A stretch of 64,000 bases of DNA from Siphonodentalium dalli (GCA_032622095.1 CP136066.1:194734816-194798815), one strand, 5' to 3'; counted from the stretch's first letter, positions 47,719 to 58,632 are shown. Notes: generated by a model not told the origin, from the sequence alone. Made by a program: numbers and translations.

Positions 47719-48105
47719 TTGTATTAAAGTGATGTAAAACACTCCGGTATGGTTATAACATAGAAATGGAGAATAATCTGTTCAATGTAGTATTTTTTTT
47801 TACACAAATAGTGTAGCAAACGTCACAGCACACACCGTCATTCTTATATATTAATTAAATGCAGTGACTCTCGATGGCGAAATTGTTTTCGTTAGTTTAT
47901 CGCCTATAGATTCGTCCCGAATCGATTAGTAAATATTTACAATTGAGCGTAGTTATGACGATGTTTTCTATGGAGTGCTACGGCCAATTTGGTTCAAATT
48001 TTTGGCGATGTTAGTAGAATGTAATATTCCTTTAGTTGGCATAGCGCCTGCATACTAACTTATCAATTTAACACACCCGAACAAGTACATAATATGTCTT
48101 GAATT
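47719..48105 (+). repeat. Isolated diverged monomer of the 485-bp satellite
   Basis: The words attaaagtgatgt-aaacactccgg, gtcattcttatatatta, gactctcgatggcgaaat, gtaaatatttacaatt, gacgatgtt, gatgttagtagaatg and ctaacttatcaattt appear in the same order as in the array at 59.7-62.6 kb, with many substitutions. Confidence 0.8.
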
Positions 48106-48426
48106 GACCCTTTGAATAGATCAACGCACAAAAGCCTCGTTTACCACGTTAGTGCCAGTGCTCAGTCATTGACCATTAAAATTCAATTGAAATTGTCTGC
48201 TATAAACCCGATATACCATCAGATTACAAGATTTGCCCATATGACGTTGTATACAAATGGGAGACGAAAACACTTCCAAAGATATACAATATTAATTGTT
48301 CCATATTCGCTGGTGAATATATATACATGTATAAACGGACATGGATCGCCCGAGCTTCCAAGTGTTGTTTACGCAATTTAGATCACTCTATCAATCAAGT
48401 TTATTAGTACGTTACACCATGTATGG

Positions 48427-48542
48427 TCAAATGTACATTAACATATATATAGAATAACAGGACAAGAACATCGAATATGCATGGAACAAAATAAGTAGCA
48501 ACAAATACATAATAATGTTATTCTATGTTAATGTACATTTGA
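48427..48542. repeat. Inverted repeat at the end of a LINE fragment
   Basis: Arms 48427-48457 and 48517-48542 share tcaaatgtacattaacat and tagaataac, with a 6 nt bulge. The right arm overlaps the last codons of the ORF2 remnant on the minus strand. Confidence 0.65.
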
Positions 48543-49044
48543 CTGATAGGGCAGTGTTCCTTTTTTGTTGTACTCGATTAACCAGTTCGTCACTTGATCG
48601 CCAAACACCTTTCTTTTTCAGTCCACAGTGGACGAAATATGCCAGTGCCTGTAGAGTTGTTGGGTCTGTGCTTGTTAATATTTTATTGAATAACCTCTCG
48701 TTAGGGGTGGTTAGGAGATCAGGTATTAGTTTCTCGTGAAATATGGCGCGCTCGTCGGACAGTGAGGTACAATGGAGGAGAAAGTGCTCCTCATTATAAA
48801 TTTGGTTGCAGGTTTCACATTTACGGTCTGCTTCATCGAAATCGAAATAGCGTCCGCGCCCAATGCCCAGTGTGTGACAACTAATTCTGAATTTCGTGAG
48901 GGATTCTCGTTGTTTGGGGGTGGAAATGATGTCAAGATATTCCTCCAAACAAGTGATTGTTTTGAACGTTCTGTATGTTCTAAGCTTGTTGCGTGGGGGA
49001 TCACGTCTGTTGCTATTTCTGGGGAGTTTGCTGCGAGTATTATC
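48523..49044 (-). pseudogene. C-terminal end of a degraded LINE-type ORF2
   Basis: The minus-strand frame is open from about 49,044. It includes NKLRTYRTFKTI, LEEYLDIISTPKQRESLTKF, RISCHTLGIGRGRY, KCETCN, then EEHFLLHC and LSDER. This phrase (tyr-phe linker, 'LTKFR.S.H.L.IE.GR(Y/F)', C-x2-C, 'EEHFLLHC') is the usual C-terminal segment after the reverse transcriptase in several animal retroelement ORFs. No reverse transcriptase motifs remain upstream, so it is 5'-truncated. The assignment to CR1/L2- or RTE-like families cannot be made from this part. Confidence 0.65.
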
Positions 49045-49378
49045 GTTAAATAGTTATGTCTTTATTGAGTTATCAAAGAAGTCGTTGATGTTGTGATGTG
49101 GTGACAGAGATGTGATTAACTGTTGACAAGAAGGAGTATAAAATAGGTTGACAAATACACGAAATGTTTATATATCAGATTCATATTCTCTGAAAAATAC
49201 TTGGCATGCTGGTCACAGCAGTTTTACCTCTGTTTTCAACGTTTTGCATATGAGTAAAATAAATGTGCATATGTATGTTGTTTGTATTGGGACCCAAACA
49301 CCGTGTTCAAAGTTGATTGTTTTGTTACTCCAGTGCGCCTTTCTGTGGCATAAAATGCCCGTAGAACAGTATTTCGAG

Positions 49379-50116
49379 CGGTGTGACTAAACACCGCCCG
49401 GACCAGCCCGGACAAGCCCGGACCAGCCCGGACCAGCCCGGACCACCCCAGTCCAGCCCGGACCCCCCATATGGACTATATGAGTGATTGTAAGGCCAAT
49501 GTAAGTGCAGGGGTGTCATGGAAACCCACGCAGGGTCGCTATTAACCCTCAAAATGCCGGCATCGGCGAAAATGTTCGCCGTGAAATGAAGCTAACAGCC
49601 CGGACCGCCCCTGCTACGCCCAGGTATGATTTTAGTATCCATGCATGTGCGAGGGTGTTAATGAAACCCAAATACGCACGGAGAGTGGTCAAGGTCAAAC
49701 GGAAGTGCCGCTTATTAACCCCTAAACCCAGATTCAGCCAGAATTAAAAAATTGCGCCCCCAATAAACAAATTCACAGCTCGGACCCCCTTAATGTCCTC
49801 GTACTTCTAATAACTCCTTACATATGTGTTGTGGAACTACCCTCGACTACACTCACGAAGATACAAGGGCGAGTCGCCCACGAATGCCTGGCAATTAACC
49901 CCCAAAATGCCGCCATCGCCGATTATGTTTACCGATAACGACGCTGACAGCCCGGACCAGCCCGGACCATCCCAGTCCAGCCCGGACCCCCCATATGGAC
50001 TATATGAGTGATTGTAAGGCCTTACAATCACTCATATAGTCCGTATGGGGGGTCCGGGCTGGTCCGGGCTGGTCCGGGCTTGTCCGGGCTGGTCCGGGCG
50101 GTGTTTAGTCACACCC
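49379..50116. mobile_element. 738-bp foldback / MULE-like element with 10-bp duplication
   Basis: GTATTTCGAG flanks both sides (49369-49378 and 50117-50126). The ends are long inverted repeats of ~115 bp: gtgtgactaaacaccgcccg, then a 10 bp tandem (cccggaccag)n, then ccccccatatggactatatg. The right half also carries a direct copy of the inner left arm (49949-50020) abutting the right arm, forming a near-perfect palindrome. The core holds three loose repeats (taaccc...aaaatgccg...cagcccgga). Long TIRs and a 9-10 bp duplication fit Mutator-like or foldback elements. No transposase is present. Confidence 0.8.
49981..50058. repeat. 78-bp near-perfect palindrome
   Basis: Two 39 bp arms meet with no spacer at 50019/50020 and differ at one position (catatgg versus its partner cgtatgg). 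It extends imperfectly outward through the cccgga tandem. It should form a stable cruciform or snap-back product. Confidence 0.9.
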
Positions 50117-52765
50117 GTATTTCGAGTTTTTATCAACCTATACCGATACCGGCAAAACATTCAAAAGCGAATATTATTACATGCATTTTAAAGCGCGAAC
50201 TATACCATATGGCTTTAATTAATGTTATATAATACCCTAGATAGAAACTTTTGATAATCTACGGAGGGTATCGACTGCGATTAACTTATTACCCGACACT
50301 CAATTATATAGCACTCTAGTCGGAATATTCGATAATGACATCACACCGCGGGTAATTAGATATATCCATCTCACTCATGAAAACGGCGCCGATTCACGGG
50401 TGCAACAACCTGATGATTTGGCACAGAGCGCAGCGGGTGTCAAATATTTATGTCCTATATTCTGCCGATTTCTAGGTTTAGCTTTGTATGTGTTATACAA
50501 ACTACATTTATCTATGTGTATTTCCTGTTTATATGTTTATATGTTCATATGTTTAATTCACATATCATGTTTAGGTAATGTACTATATATGCGCTCATGT
50601 GTTATGTGACAATGTGGTCACGGATGACATATTATCATTAAAGACTCGGATGATGACACCACACAGTGGGGGATGCCGTTTATCCATCGTTCGCAGGAAA
50701 AAGACTTCGCTACAACATACGGACACGTGCTTGCCATTAATGAATGGGTTCCAGATTCTTTCCGGCAATTACTATTTGGCATATTTCAACATACTAAGCG
50801 GACGGTACTTTGACCTCGACTTTTTTGATACACTGTATTTCTCTGTCAGACGAGCGCGCCCTATTTTACGAGAACATATCATGTGAAACATCCCCAATGA
50901 GAGATTATTTAAACAAATAATGACCATGACAGACACAAAAACTATACGCCTCGGCGTAATTTGGAATGAGGTATACGATATATTGACAAATAAAACGAAC
51001 CATTGACATACCGGCTTCATATGCTAGCTCTGAAAAATAATATCCATGGTCACAGCCATTTGATAAACGTTTTCATTTTAATAAACGCTCTTTCTTATGA
51101 ACAAACACCGCGTGTTAAACGTTAAATTTTGTATGAATTAAATGCTTCTTCCCGACACATATAATGCCCGCAGAAAGGTTGTTCGTGTAAGTACAAACCA
51201 GTTCGTTGTCGGTAACAATTAAAAAGTGATTATTTATTAGATGTATTTATGAGTGCAAACCGCCATGTGTCTTGAGATAAAAAAAATATGTATATTTTAT
51301 TTAAAACACTTTTGTTTTTTTTAAATTGAGCTCTGCTCCATTCACTTATTATTTATTTTATAATTTGTTAATTAAATCTAACACCGTGATAACATCCGCT
51401 AGGGTACCCCGAGTCATCACACCAAATGCAATTGAAATCGGTATAGGGAGAAAATCCCGGCAGATAGACAGATAGATAGACAAACTTTCACACTGAATTT
51501 ACACTCTTATATATATCTAGACCAAGAGAGATTCATTACAATGTGTATATTATGTATTTAGTCTGGCCATCGTTTTTATGGTGTGCTGATATGCCAGCTT
51601 CGTGATCTATGGCAATACATGCCATGGCTACAGCAGTTTTACAGCTATGTTCTACTTTTCACATACATACAAGTGAAGAAAAAACGCTCTTCATGTCTGC
51701 GATATCTAGAATAGACTAATACTGAACGCTCTTTTCTAAACCACCTCGTGGAATTTTCGGTTTTTGTTTGGGACCCAAACACCGTGTTTAAAGTTGTATT
51801 TTACATTACATCAATATGTTTTTTTTGGGAACTCGGCATGCTCATTTAACGGCAGAGTGTACATGTATGTATCGACCTATTTCGGTACCGGTAAAATTTC
51901 GAAAGTGAACATTATTAGCTGTATTTTGAATCACAAACCGCCATGTGCCAAGTAACATCACTTATCTAATCAAAGCACGTACCAAAATGTCATATGCTGA
52001 CCTAACAGAACTGACAAATTACTTTGAATTACGATTGGGGCCGCCATGTGGCTTTGATGGTAATTGATTTGATGTTACACAACCAAGAGCCGTTCGTTGG
52101 TTATGGATACGTCCATTTTAAAGTTTGTTAGAAAACTCACGCTGATGTTCAACTCCGATACACGGAGTATCTTAGACACATTTTATTGCTGTATACACAC
52201 GAGTACATGCATATACCAATTTGGATGTCGACAGCACTTACGCTATGCGGATATTGTTTGTCCCTGGTACATTGTGCCTGCTTTCAGTCAAAGAAAGGTA
52301 AACTTATTGGACATGTAAACTTATTGGTTGCTTATCGGTACTTGTCCCCATTATTGGAATCTAAGTTGGTCGATTTATGGTCGCTGGTCTGGATCTGGTT
52401 TCACGCGTTTATCTGACTTTAAGGAGGAGTAAATTTCTAATCTGCTCTAACGTTTTGTAGTTTGCAGGGTCCGCGCTGGACCAAAATTTACTTTGCCATA
52501 TAATTCGCCAAAAGAAATTTTTGTTTGCCAAATTATTTCAAAATTTGCGAAATACTATCCTTGTAAGTATCATTTTCTGCAACTTTGAGTCTTATGTTCT
52601 GACACTCGCGGTTTGAACAACTTTTGATATCGATAGAAAAGCGAGAAGTTAATAATTATATTCGCATCTCTAGTTTATCACCACATAATACACCAATAAT
52701 CAAACAATAACACGATAGCAGGGTTGCCTTATCAGAAGGGCGCATCACAAGAGGATTTGCTATGT

Positions 52766-53050
52766 TTGTTTGTTTGTTAGTGTTTATAGTCGTTCTAGCC
52801 GCTAGGCCACAAACGACGTTGTCAATTTTACGGGTGGAGGAAAGACCACACGGAGGCTTAATTTCACCGGGAAATCGTTCCACTGCGTGTATAAACCACA
52901 GACCCCGGAAAGCAACTGACAACCTTGCCCAGGTACACGATTCCGGTCACCCTCTATATGACGGGGTTAGAACCAGCTTCGTCGGCGCTGGACGGTCTGT
53001 TGCGGCGTAATGCAGCTAGAACTCTACCGACTGGACCACCGGGGCCCCGG
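52766..53050 (-). mobile_element. tRNA-derived SINE with 10-bp target duplication
   Basis: The 10 bp TTTGCTATGT flanks it (52756-52765 and 53051-53060). On the minus strand it starts ccggggccccggtggtcc, with a Pol III A box TGGTCCAGTCGG and a B box-like GGTTCTAACCC ~75 bp later. The tRNA-unrelated body contains gggcaaggt, tttcctcc and actataaacac, and it ends in an (AACA)n tail next to the duplication. The body recalls the conserved central domains of molluscan SINEs. Confidence 0.85.
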
Positions 53051-53060
53051 TTTGCTATGT

Positions 53061-53427
53061 AAACACCTCCACACTAAATCCCACCACCAATCGATACAAG
53101 AAAACTAAGATGCATGCATCAGGTCAGCCATGAACTATTTAGCATAGAATAATTCAGTTCGGTTGCAGTTTCACAACGTTACAACTGACATACGATTACA
53201 CCTTGAATGTGGAAATATGTAAGAGTGAATATTAATGTTCTAAATCCCATGTTTCACATTTAGTGGTAATGGGGTCGTACTTTATTAACACGCAAGTAGT
53301 GTAATTAAGTACGGGTAATTAGAAGTAACAAATCGTTTAGTTTCTATCGTATCGGATAAAAGAGGTGAGAAGATTGCCGATGATGAATGCTCTCGTTAGC
53401 TGCCAATATAATGTGCATATTTGCCCC
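53061..53427. other. Spacer between SINE and retrotransposon
   Basis: AT-rich; no feature is recognised. Confidence 0.4.
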
Positions 53428-53589
53428 GTTACGTTTACGGACAGACCGAGTCAGCAGCACTCACAGGAACACCTCATCGAGTCAGCAGCACTCTTTATCG
53501 GAAAGTCTTCCTCCTTACGGAGAACTTATAAAATTACCTCTAAGAGTAAAATCAAAGAGTAAACTTATATAAAATTGCTAAAATCAGAT

Positions 53590-55134
53590 ATGGACAGTAA
53601 ACAAACATCCGCGTCGCAGTGCCCTTCTCAGGGCGCCGATTCGAGTGAGCTTATTGCCTTCCTGAAAGAAGATAACAAATCGCTCAGGAAACAGATCGCC
53701 GGTCTAGAAATACAACTTGCTGGATTCAGAGCCTCTATCGACAAGATGGCCGACCGCTTACCCGAAAAGCAACCCACAGCAGAGAAATCTTCCAGCAAAA
53801 AAGAGAAAAAGACCGAGAAAATCAAAAAGAAACCTGATAAAAACACCACGACACCTGCCACATCATCAGCTCCAGTTCCAGATTTCGCCGCAAAACTACC
53901 CTCAGCAACCTCTGTACCGTCAGCAACTCGAGTACCCTCCATACCGCCAGCAACTCCAGTACCCATCGTTCAAAAAAACCACGAAGACCACATCGAAGTT
54001 GAAATGACAGACGCTGAACAAGACATCTCCGACGAAGAATTCGCCACCGTCTTCAAAAACAAAAGAAGACGAAAAGAAAGCATGATGATTCCAGATCCTA
54101 TCAGCCCAATCAGCACGCCAGCCAAAAAGATCAGAACGCACAAACAGCCTAGCCCGAATAAAGAACCAGAACGACAAGCGACCAATCACTCCAGCAACAA
54201 TCCAACCAAGCGAAGAGACATCATAATAGTCGAAAACCTTACCAGCGAGATGAAGCAGAGTCCACATTTCCTCCATAGAACGATCACGACAAAATATCCC
54301 ATCCGGACATCAACAACCAGAGCCGGCACTCTGCTAATCTATCCCCAGAATGATGAAACAAAGCAATATCTACTGACAAAGGCAAAAGACATCCCAGCTT
54401 TCAAAGACAACAACATTACGTTCAGACTAACCAACGGAAGCCGTCACCAGAGCACACCAACGACTCATAAAGCCGTTATATGTGGCATACCTCCATCTGT
54501 CACAGATGACGACATTACACAAGACATTGGCGACAAATACACTGTACAAAGACTAAAGAGCTCCCATGACAACCAACCAACATGGAAAGTTAAAATCACC
54601 TGCGAGAACAAAGAAGCAAAGCAACTTATAATGAACGGCGTCAGACTAGGCTCCAACTTAAACAAATATAAAGTCATCGAATACAAAGAACGACCACACG
54701 TAACCCAGTGCTACAAATGTCAAAAGTTCAATCACACGGCCGAATTCTGCAAAAGCAACGACATAATCTGCAAAAATTGCGCGGGAAATCACAAACACCA
54801 AGACTGCACCAGTAACATCAAAAGATGCGCGAACTGCGACAGTGATCACCACTCAGCATACAAGGGATGCACAGTTTTTAAAACTGAAGTTACAACAAAA
54901 GAAACACAAAAGCTCACATACGCAGCCGCCACAAGCAAACCCGCCGACATCACTGAAACCCTAAAGCTTGCAGCTGTAATAACATCGACCATTGTCAGCG
55001 CCCTGTCTGACAAACAAAGAGATCCACGAAATATCAAAGACAGCGTGTGTCAATACGTCGAACATGCTGTCAACACCATATACAGAACTCAACTCACAAA
55101 AGAAACCATCCAACAGTTCACATACAGACGTTAA
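53590..55134 (+). CDS. Retrotransposon ORF1: gag-like nucleic-acid-binding protein
   Basis: A 514-residue protein from the first ATG (53590); the frame opens slightly earlier without an ATG. It should bind and package the element's RNA as a ribonucleoprotein and act as a chaperone for target-primed reverse transcription. Seen in order: a leucine-rich coiled coil (~residues 18-55), a Lys-rich stretch and a Pro/Ala/Thr-rich region (~60-135), an acidic then basic linker, an RRM-like region before the fingers (~295-370), then three zinc knuckles. The first is CYKCQKFNHTAEFC (CX2CX4HX4C) near residue 374, followed by CX2CX3HX4C and CX2CX3HX6C. The order and finger spacing match ORF1 of Jockey/I-type LINEs. 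It lies 56 bp upstream of ORF2; no frame overlap is seen. Confidence 0.88.
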   Translation: MDSKQTSASQCPSQGADSSELIAFLKEDNKSLRKQIAGLEIQLAGFRASIDKMADRLPEKQPTAEKSSSKKEKKTEKIKKKPDKNTTTPATSSAPVPDFAAKLPSATSVPSATRVPSIPPATPVPIVQKNHEDHIEVEMTDAEQDISDEEFATVFKNKRRRKESMMIPDPISPISTPAKKIRTHKQPSPNKEPERQATNHSSNNPTKRRDIIIVENLTSEMKQSPHFLHRTITTKYPIRTSTTRAGTLLIYPQNDETKQYLLTKAKDIPAFKDNNITFRLTNGSRHQSTPTTHKAVICGIPPSVTDDDITQDIGDKYTVQRLKSSHDNQPTWKVKITCENKEAKQLIMNGVRLGSNLNKYKVIEYKERPHVTQCYKCQKFNHTAEFCKSNDIICKNCAGNHKHQDCTSNIKRCANCDSDHHSAYKGCTVFKTEVTTKETQKLTYAAATSKPADITETLKLAAVITSTIVSALSDKQRDPRNIKDSVCQYVEHAVNTIYRTQLTKETIQQFTYRR

Positions 55135-55190
55135 AACAACACAGCCAAAGCTGACACGCCCAAACACACAAGCCGATTGTAACACCTACA

Positions 55191-57998
55191 ATGGCTGACA
55201 CGACCAAACAGACTACAACAACACGCCACACACACAACTTGCCCACACAAAAACACGCTTTTCACCTACTCCACGTCAACATAAACGGACTATCTGCTAA
55301 ACGCCAAATTCTTCAAGAGTACATCACCGACCAACAACCAGACGTTATCGCCATCAACGAAACGAAACTCAACGACAACACCAGGGTTAGCTTCACCAAC
55401 TACAAGATCGCCCGCCGTGACCGTACCGCACACGGTGGCGGGGTCGCTCTCCTCATCCATAAAGACCTGAAACACGCCATGCTCAACACCGACGACCTAG
55501 ACGAAGAAACCCTGGCAGTAGAAGTCACCATTCGCAGTGCCAAGACTGCCATCATCGCCACATATAACCCGCCAAACACAGACCTCAGCAATGCCTCCTT
55601 CAAACACTTCACATCAACCCACCGCCACTGCATCTTCATCGGAGACTACAACGCGAAGCACACCTACTACGGCTGTAAAGATACCAACAGAAACGGTGAC
55701 CGAATGTTCAACATCATCGAAGATCTTGATCTACTCATACTAAACAACATAGACGAACCAACACATCACCACGCGGCGACCAACAAATGGGACATCCTAG
55801 ACCTAGCCATTGCCACTCCATCCATCGCATCTAAAGGAATCATGTGCTATATTGGAGACGACGTATCCAGCGACCACCTACCCGTACACATAAGATCCAG
55901 CAATGCCTCAACCGATCGCCACCCGAAAACCCTCCGCCGCAACCTAAATAAAGCCGACTGGGACAGTTTCCGACAGCAACTCACCAACAGCATAGACAAT
56001 TCACCCATCACATCAACCAGCGACATTGACGCGACATGCCAGCACCTATCCCAGACCCTCGAATCAGCCCTAGATACAGCATGCCCGAAACAACAAGTCA
56101 ACACCACAGCATGGCGAGTCTCCCCCGAAACTCTGAAAATGATCCGACTTAAACGCAAGCTAAGAAGACTACAGCAGAAAAACCCAAACGACATGTACTA
56201 CCGAAATCTTTACAACAACATGAACAGACAAGTCAAAACGGCAGTCATAAAAGAAAAACAAGCATCCTGGCAGCGGTCGACAACCGAACTCGGCGATAAA
56301 AGAATGAACAGAAACTTCTGGAGTACCTTCAAATCCCTTACCGGCACAGGAAAAAACAACAACAGCACAGAAAAACCCCTCAAAAAAACCGATGGCAGCC
56401 TGACCTCAGGAGACATAGAGAAAGCAGAAGCCTTCGCCGACAACCTTCAAAAAATCCACAACACCCACCAAGGCCCAGCCTACGACGACGCCTTCAAAGC
56501 AACTGTAGAAAACCACATCAAAGACAACCCCGACCTCTTCAAACCACTTCCAAGTACCACCAACGACCACGATGATGTCTTCCCCGTAGCATCTCCAATC
56601 ACACAAGACGAAATCGCATCTAACCTAAAGAAGGGAAAAGGCAACTCAGCACCAGGCAACGACAGCATCACATACGCCATCCTACGACAAGCCCCTCCAG
56701 CCTTCTTCGCCAGACTACTCCTTCTATTCAACGCCTGCCTGACCATTGGATACTTCCCAACAGCATGGAAAACCGCCGTCGGTATCATGATACCCAAGCC
56801 AGAAAAAGACCGCGCCATTCCCAACAACTATCGACCCATCAGCCTCCTCCAATGTACCGGGAAACTATTCGAAAGAATTATCAGCAGCCGACTACGAGAG
56901 CACCTTGAATCCTCCAACTTCTTCAACCCGTGGCAGCGTGGCTACCGACAAGGCAAAGAAGGCATGGAACACATCGTTCGACTAGCTGAAGACGCCCGAC
57001 TATCCCTTGGCAAAAACTGGTTAACAGCTGCAGTATTTCTTGACGTTGAGAAGGCCTTCGATTCCGTATGGCACGACGGCCTAAGATACAAGTTCAGCCA
57101 GCTCAACATCGCCCGAAAATACACACGACTAGTATCCTCTTTCCTACAAGATCGTCAACTCAGCGTCCGCATCAACAACGACACATCCAGCCCAGTATTC
57201 CTACGCGCCGGAACCCCACAAGGATCAGTACTCAGCCCACTCCTCTTCCTGATATACGCCAATGACATACCCACCAACCCAAGAAACAACGTAGAAATCT
57301 CACAATTCGCCGACGACCTAGGACTCTGGACAACACACAAAAACCCCAGGATCCTACAAAAACGATTACAAAGGACCCTCGACGACTTATCAACATGGTG
57401 CTCTAGATGGAGAATAAAACTCAACGCCAAGAAAACCCAACTCATCATATTCCACCAGAGAAAAACAACACAGACTATCAACATCAAGATAGACAACGAG
57501 ACCGTTCAACCATCCAACCAAGCCATCCTACTAGGAATCACCCTTGACCAACGAATGACCTTCGCCGCGCACATCAAAAAAGTCGCTGACAAAGCCAGAA
57601 AAAGAACAAACCTGCTAAGTTGTCTCAGAGGTACCGACTGGGGAACCAACAGCCAGACCATCATCAACCTCTTCAAACTATACGTCCGCCCAGTAATGGA
57701 GTATGGCGCACCCATCATAACAGCAGCCTCCAACAGCTCAATCGAAACCCTGCAGAAAGTCCAAAACAAAGCTCTCCGCATCGCTCTACATCAGCCAATC
57801 TTCACACCAATCCAAGCCCTCCACGACGCAGCAGACATACCTACGATGAAACAACGACTAACCGACCTCAGAAACCAGACCCTCGCCAGAATCGACAACA
57901 GCCCTCTCATCCAAGAACTCCATCTACGAAACCAGCTGCTCTCCACCAAAAAGACCAAGTCCATCCTAGAAATCGACAACACCGACAGACCCATCTAG
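55191..57998 (+). CDS. Retrotransposon ORF2: APE endonuclease and reverse transcriptase
   Basis: A 935-residue protein that nicks target DNA and copies the element RNA there. The N-terminal apurinic-like endonuclease (~20-235) shows HVNINGL (Asn30), the catalytic Glu in INETKL (Glu57), GDYNAKH (Asp152, Asn154) and SSDHLPV (Asp228, His229). The reverse transcriptase (~470-740) shows NYRPISLL, the catalytic Asp in VFLDVEKAFDSVW (~618), GTPQGSVLSPLLF, and FADD (706-709). A thumb and 'YVRPVMEYGAP...LQKVQNKALR' tail follow. The tail is common in Jockey-type ORF2s. No RNase H or Cys-rich end is present. All catalytic residues that can be checked by eye are intact. The start ATG follows ORF1 by 56 bp, so translation may rely on reinitiation. 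Confidence 0.93.
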   Translation: MADTTKQTTTTRHTHNLPTQKHAFHLLHVNINGLSAKRQILQEYITDQQPDVIAINETKLNDNTRVSFTNYKIARRDRTAHGGGVALLIHKDLKHAMLNTDDLDEETLAVEVTIRSAKTAIIATYNPPNTDLSNASFKHFTSTHRHCIFIGDYNAKHTYYGCKDTNRNGDRMFNIIEDLDLLILNNIDEPTHHHAATNKWDILDLAIATPSIASKGIMCYIGDDVSSDHLPVHIRSSNASTDRHPKTLRRNLNKADWDSFRQQLTNSIDNSPITSTSDIDATCQHLSQTLESALDTACPKQQVNTTAWRVSPETLKMIRLKRKLRRLQQKNPNDMYYRNLYNNMNRQVKTAVIKEKQASWQRSTTELGDKRMNRNFWSTFKSLTGTGKNNNSTEKPLKKTDGSLTSGDIEKAEAFADNLQKIHNTHQGPAYDDAFKATVENHIKDNPDLFKPLPSTTNDHDDVFPVASPITQDEIASNLKKGKGNSAPGNDSITYAILRQAPPAFFARLLLLFNACLTIGYFPTAWKTAVGIMIPKPEKDRAIPNNYRPISLLQCTGKLFERIISSRLREHLESSNFFNPWQRGYRQGKEGMEHIVRLAEDARLSLGKNWLTAAVFLDVEKAFDSVWHDGLRYKFSQLNIARKYTRLVSSFLQDRQLSVRINNDTSSPVFLRAGTPQGSVLSPLLFLIYANDIPTNPRNNVEISQFADDLGLWTTHKNPRILQKRLQRTLDDLSTWCSRWRIKLNAKKTQLIIFHQRKTTQTINIKIDNETVQPSNQAILLGITLDQRMTFAAHIKKVADKARKRTNLLSCLRGTDWGTNSQTIINLFKLYVRPVMEYGAPIITAASNSSIETLQKVQNKALRIALHQPIFTPIQALHDAADIPTMKQRLTDLRNQTLARIDNSPLIQELHLRNQLLSTKKTKSILEIDNTDRPI

Positions 57999-58210
57999 AT
58001 CCCATACAACCGTCAACCAAGCCAACCAACAGCCAAATCCAACAGCCTCGACTCCTCCACCACGCTTCCACTGCTTTGCCTCCAAATACAACAGCCTCAA
58101 CAACCGATTTTCATCGAAGAATTAAAGAAAGGGTGAAGGGAACTGCACAATGCATTCCGACCATCCTAACCGGCCTGCGGCCGGAAACTACACACACACG
58201 GTTACGTTTA

Positions 58211-58632
58211 TACACTGTAGCATTGGCGGGCCAGAGTGTGTTCACATGTTAAGTGTTTGGTTCATTAATAACAGATCAGCAGGGATTTGTCGTGATAACG
58301 TATACGTGGAAATATGCTACCTAAACGGTTAAATTAACGGTTGATCTATTACACCACCGTGTATACTCGGTTTAAATAGGTATATTATATAGGGACGTGT
58401 GCTCAATTTTGGTGCGGACCGATGATAAAACAAAATCAGAAGTAAATGTCGGCGGGCGGGAGGGCCATTTTTTCAATAATTTTAAAAGAAATTGAACAGT
58501 TGCAGCAGCAGCAGCAAAAAAAGGGTGTACAATTGGCAAATGATGAGGGGCGGCGTGACGTGTAACTAGGATTGAACTTAGATATGCAATTTGGAGATTA
58601 TTGGATGAGGGATGTTATATTAATTATATTAA
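58211..58632. other. Spacer after the retrotransposon
   Basis: AT-rich; it contains a short (gcagca) run near 58,505 and no recognised gene. Confidence 0.4.

Larger units (their letters stand above)
49045..52755 (-). repeat. Further diverged relatives of the 1,455-bp repeat, interrupted by other elements
   Basis: Reverse-strand relatives continue at about 49,140-49,368 and 50,127-50,220 (the two sides of the foldback insertion), 50,940-51,120 and 51,560-51,960. Each has some of ccggcttcata, aacgctctt, gggacccaaacaccgtgt, gacctatttcggtaccgg, and the 'cc-atatggcttta' end. No gene is recognised between them. Confidence 0.55.
53438..58200 (+). mobile_element. Apparently full-length Jockey-like non-LTR retrotransposon
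   Basis: It contains a ~150 bp 5' leader, ORF1, a 56 bp gap, ORF2 and a ~200 bp 3' UTR ending in a cacacaca run. The 10 bp GTTACGTTTA at 53428-53437 recurs at 58201-58210, a plausible target duplication defining 4,763 bp. The leader repeats gagtcagcagcactc twice, perhaps part of an internal promoter. The coding strand is A/C-rich and G-poor, unlike the flanks. No RNase H domain follows the reverse transcriptase, which fits Jockey rather than I-type elements. Both ORFs are open, so insertion may be recent. No poly(A) tail is seen. Confidence 0.75.

Noticed and set aside
52970-53046. A tRNA gene on the minus strand
   Set aside because: The A and B boxes are present, but the cloverleaf is poor. 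The sequence continues into a SINE body with tail and target duplication.
53628-57994. Minus-strand frames of 60-118 codons opposite the retrotransposon
   Set aside because: They are shadows of ORF1/ORF2, caused by the G-poor sense strand.
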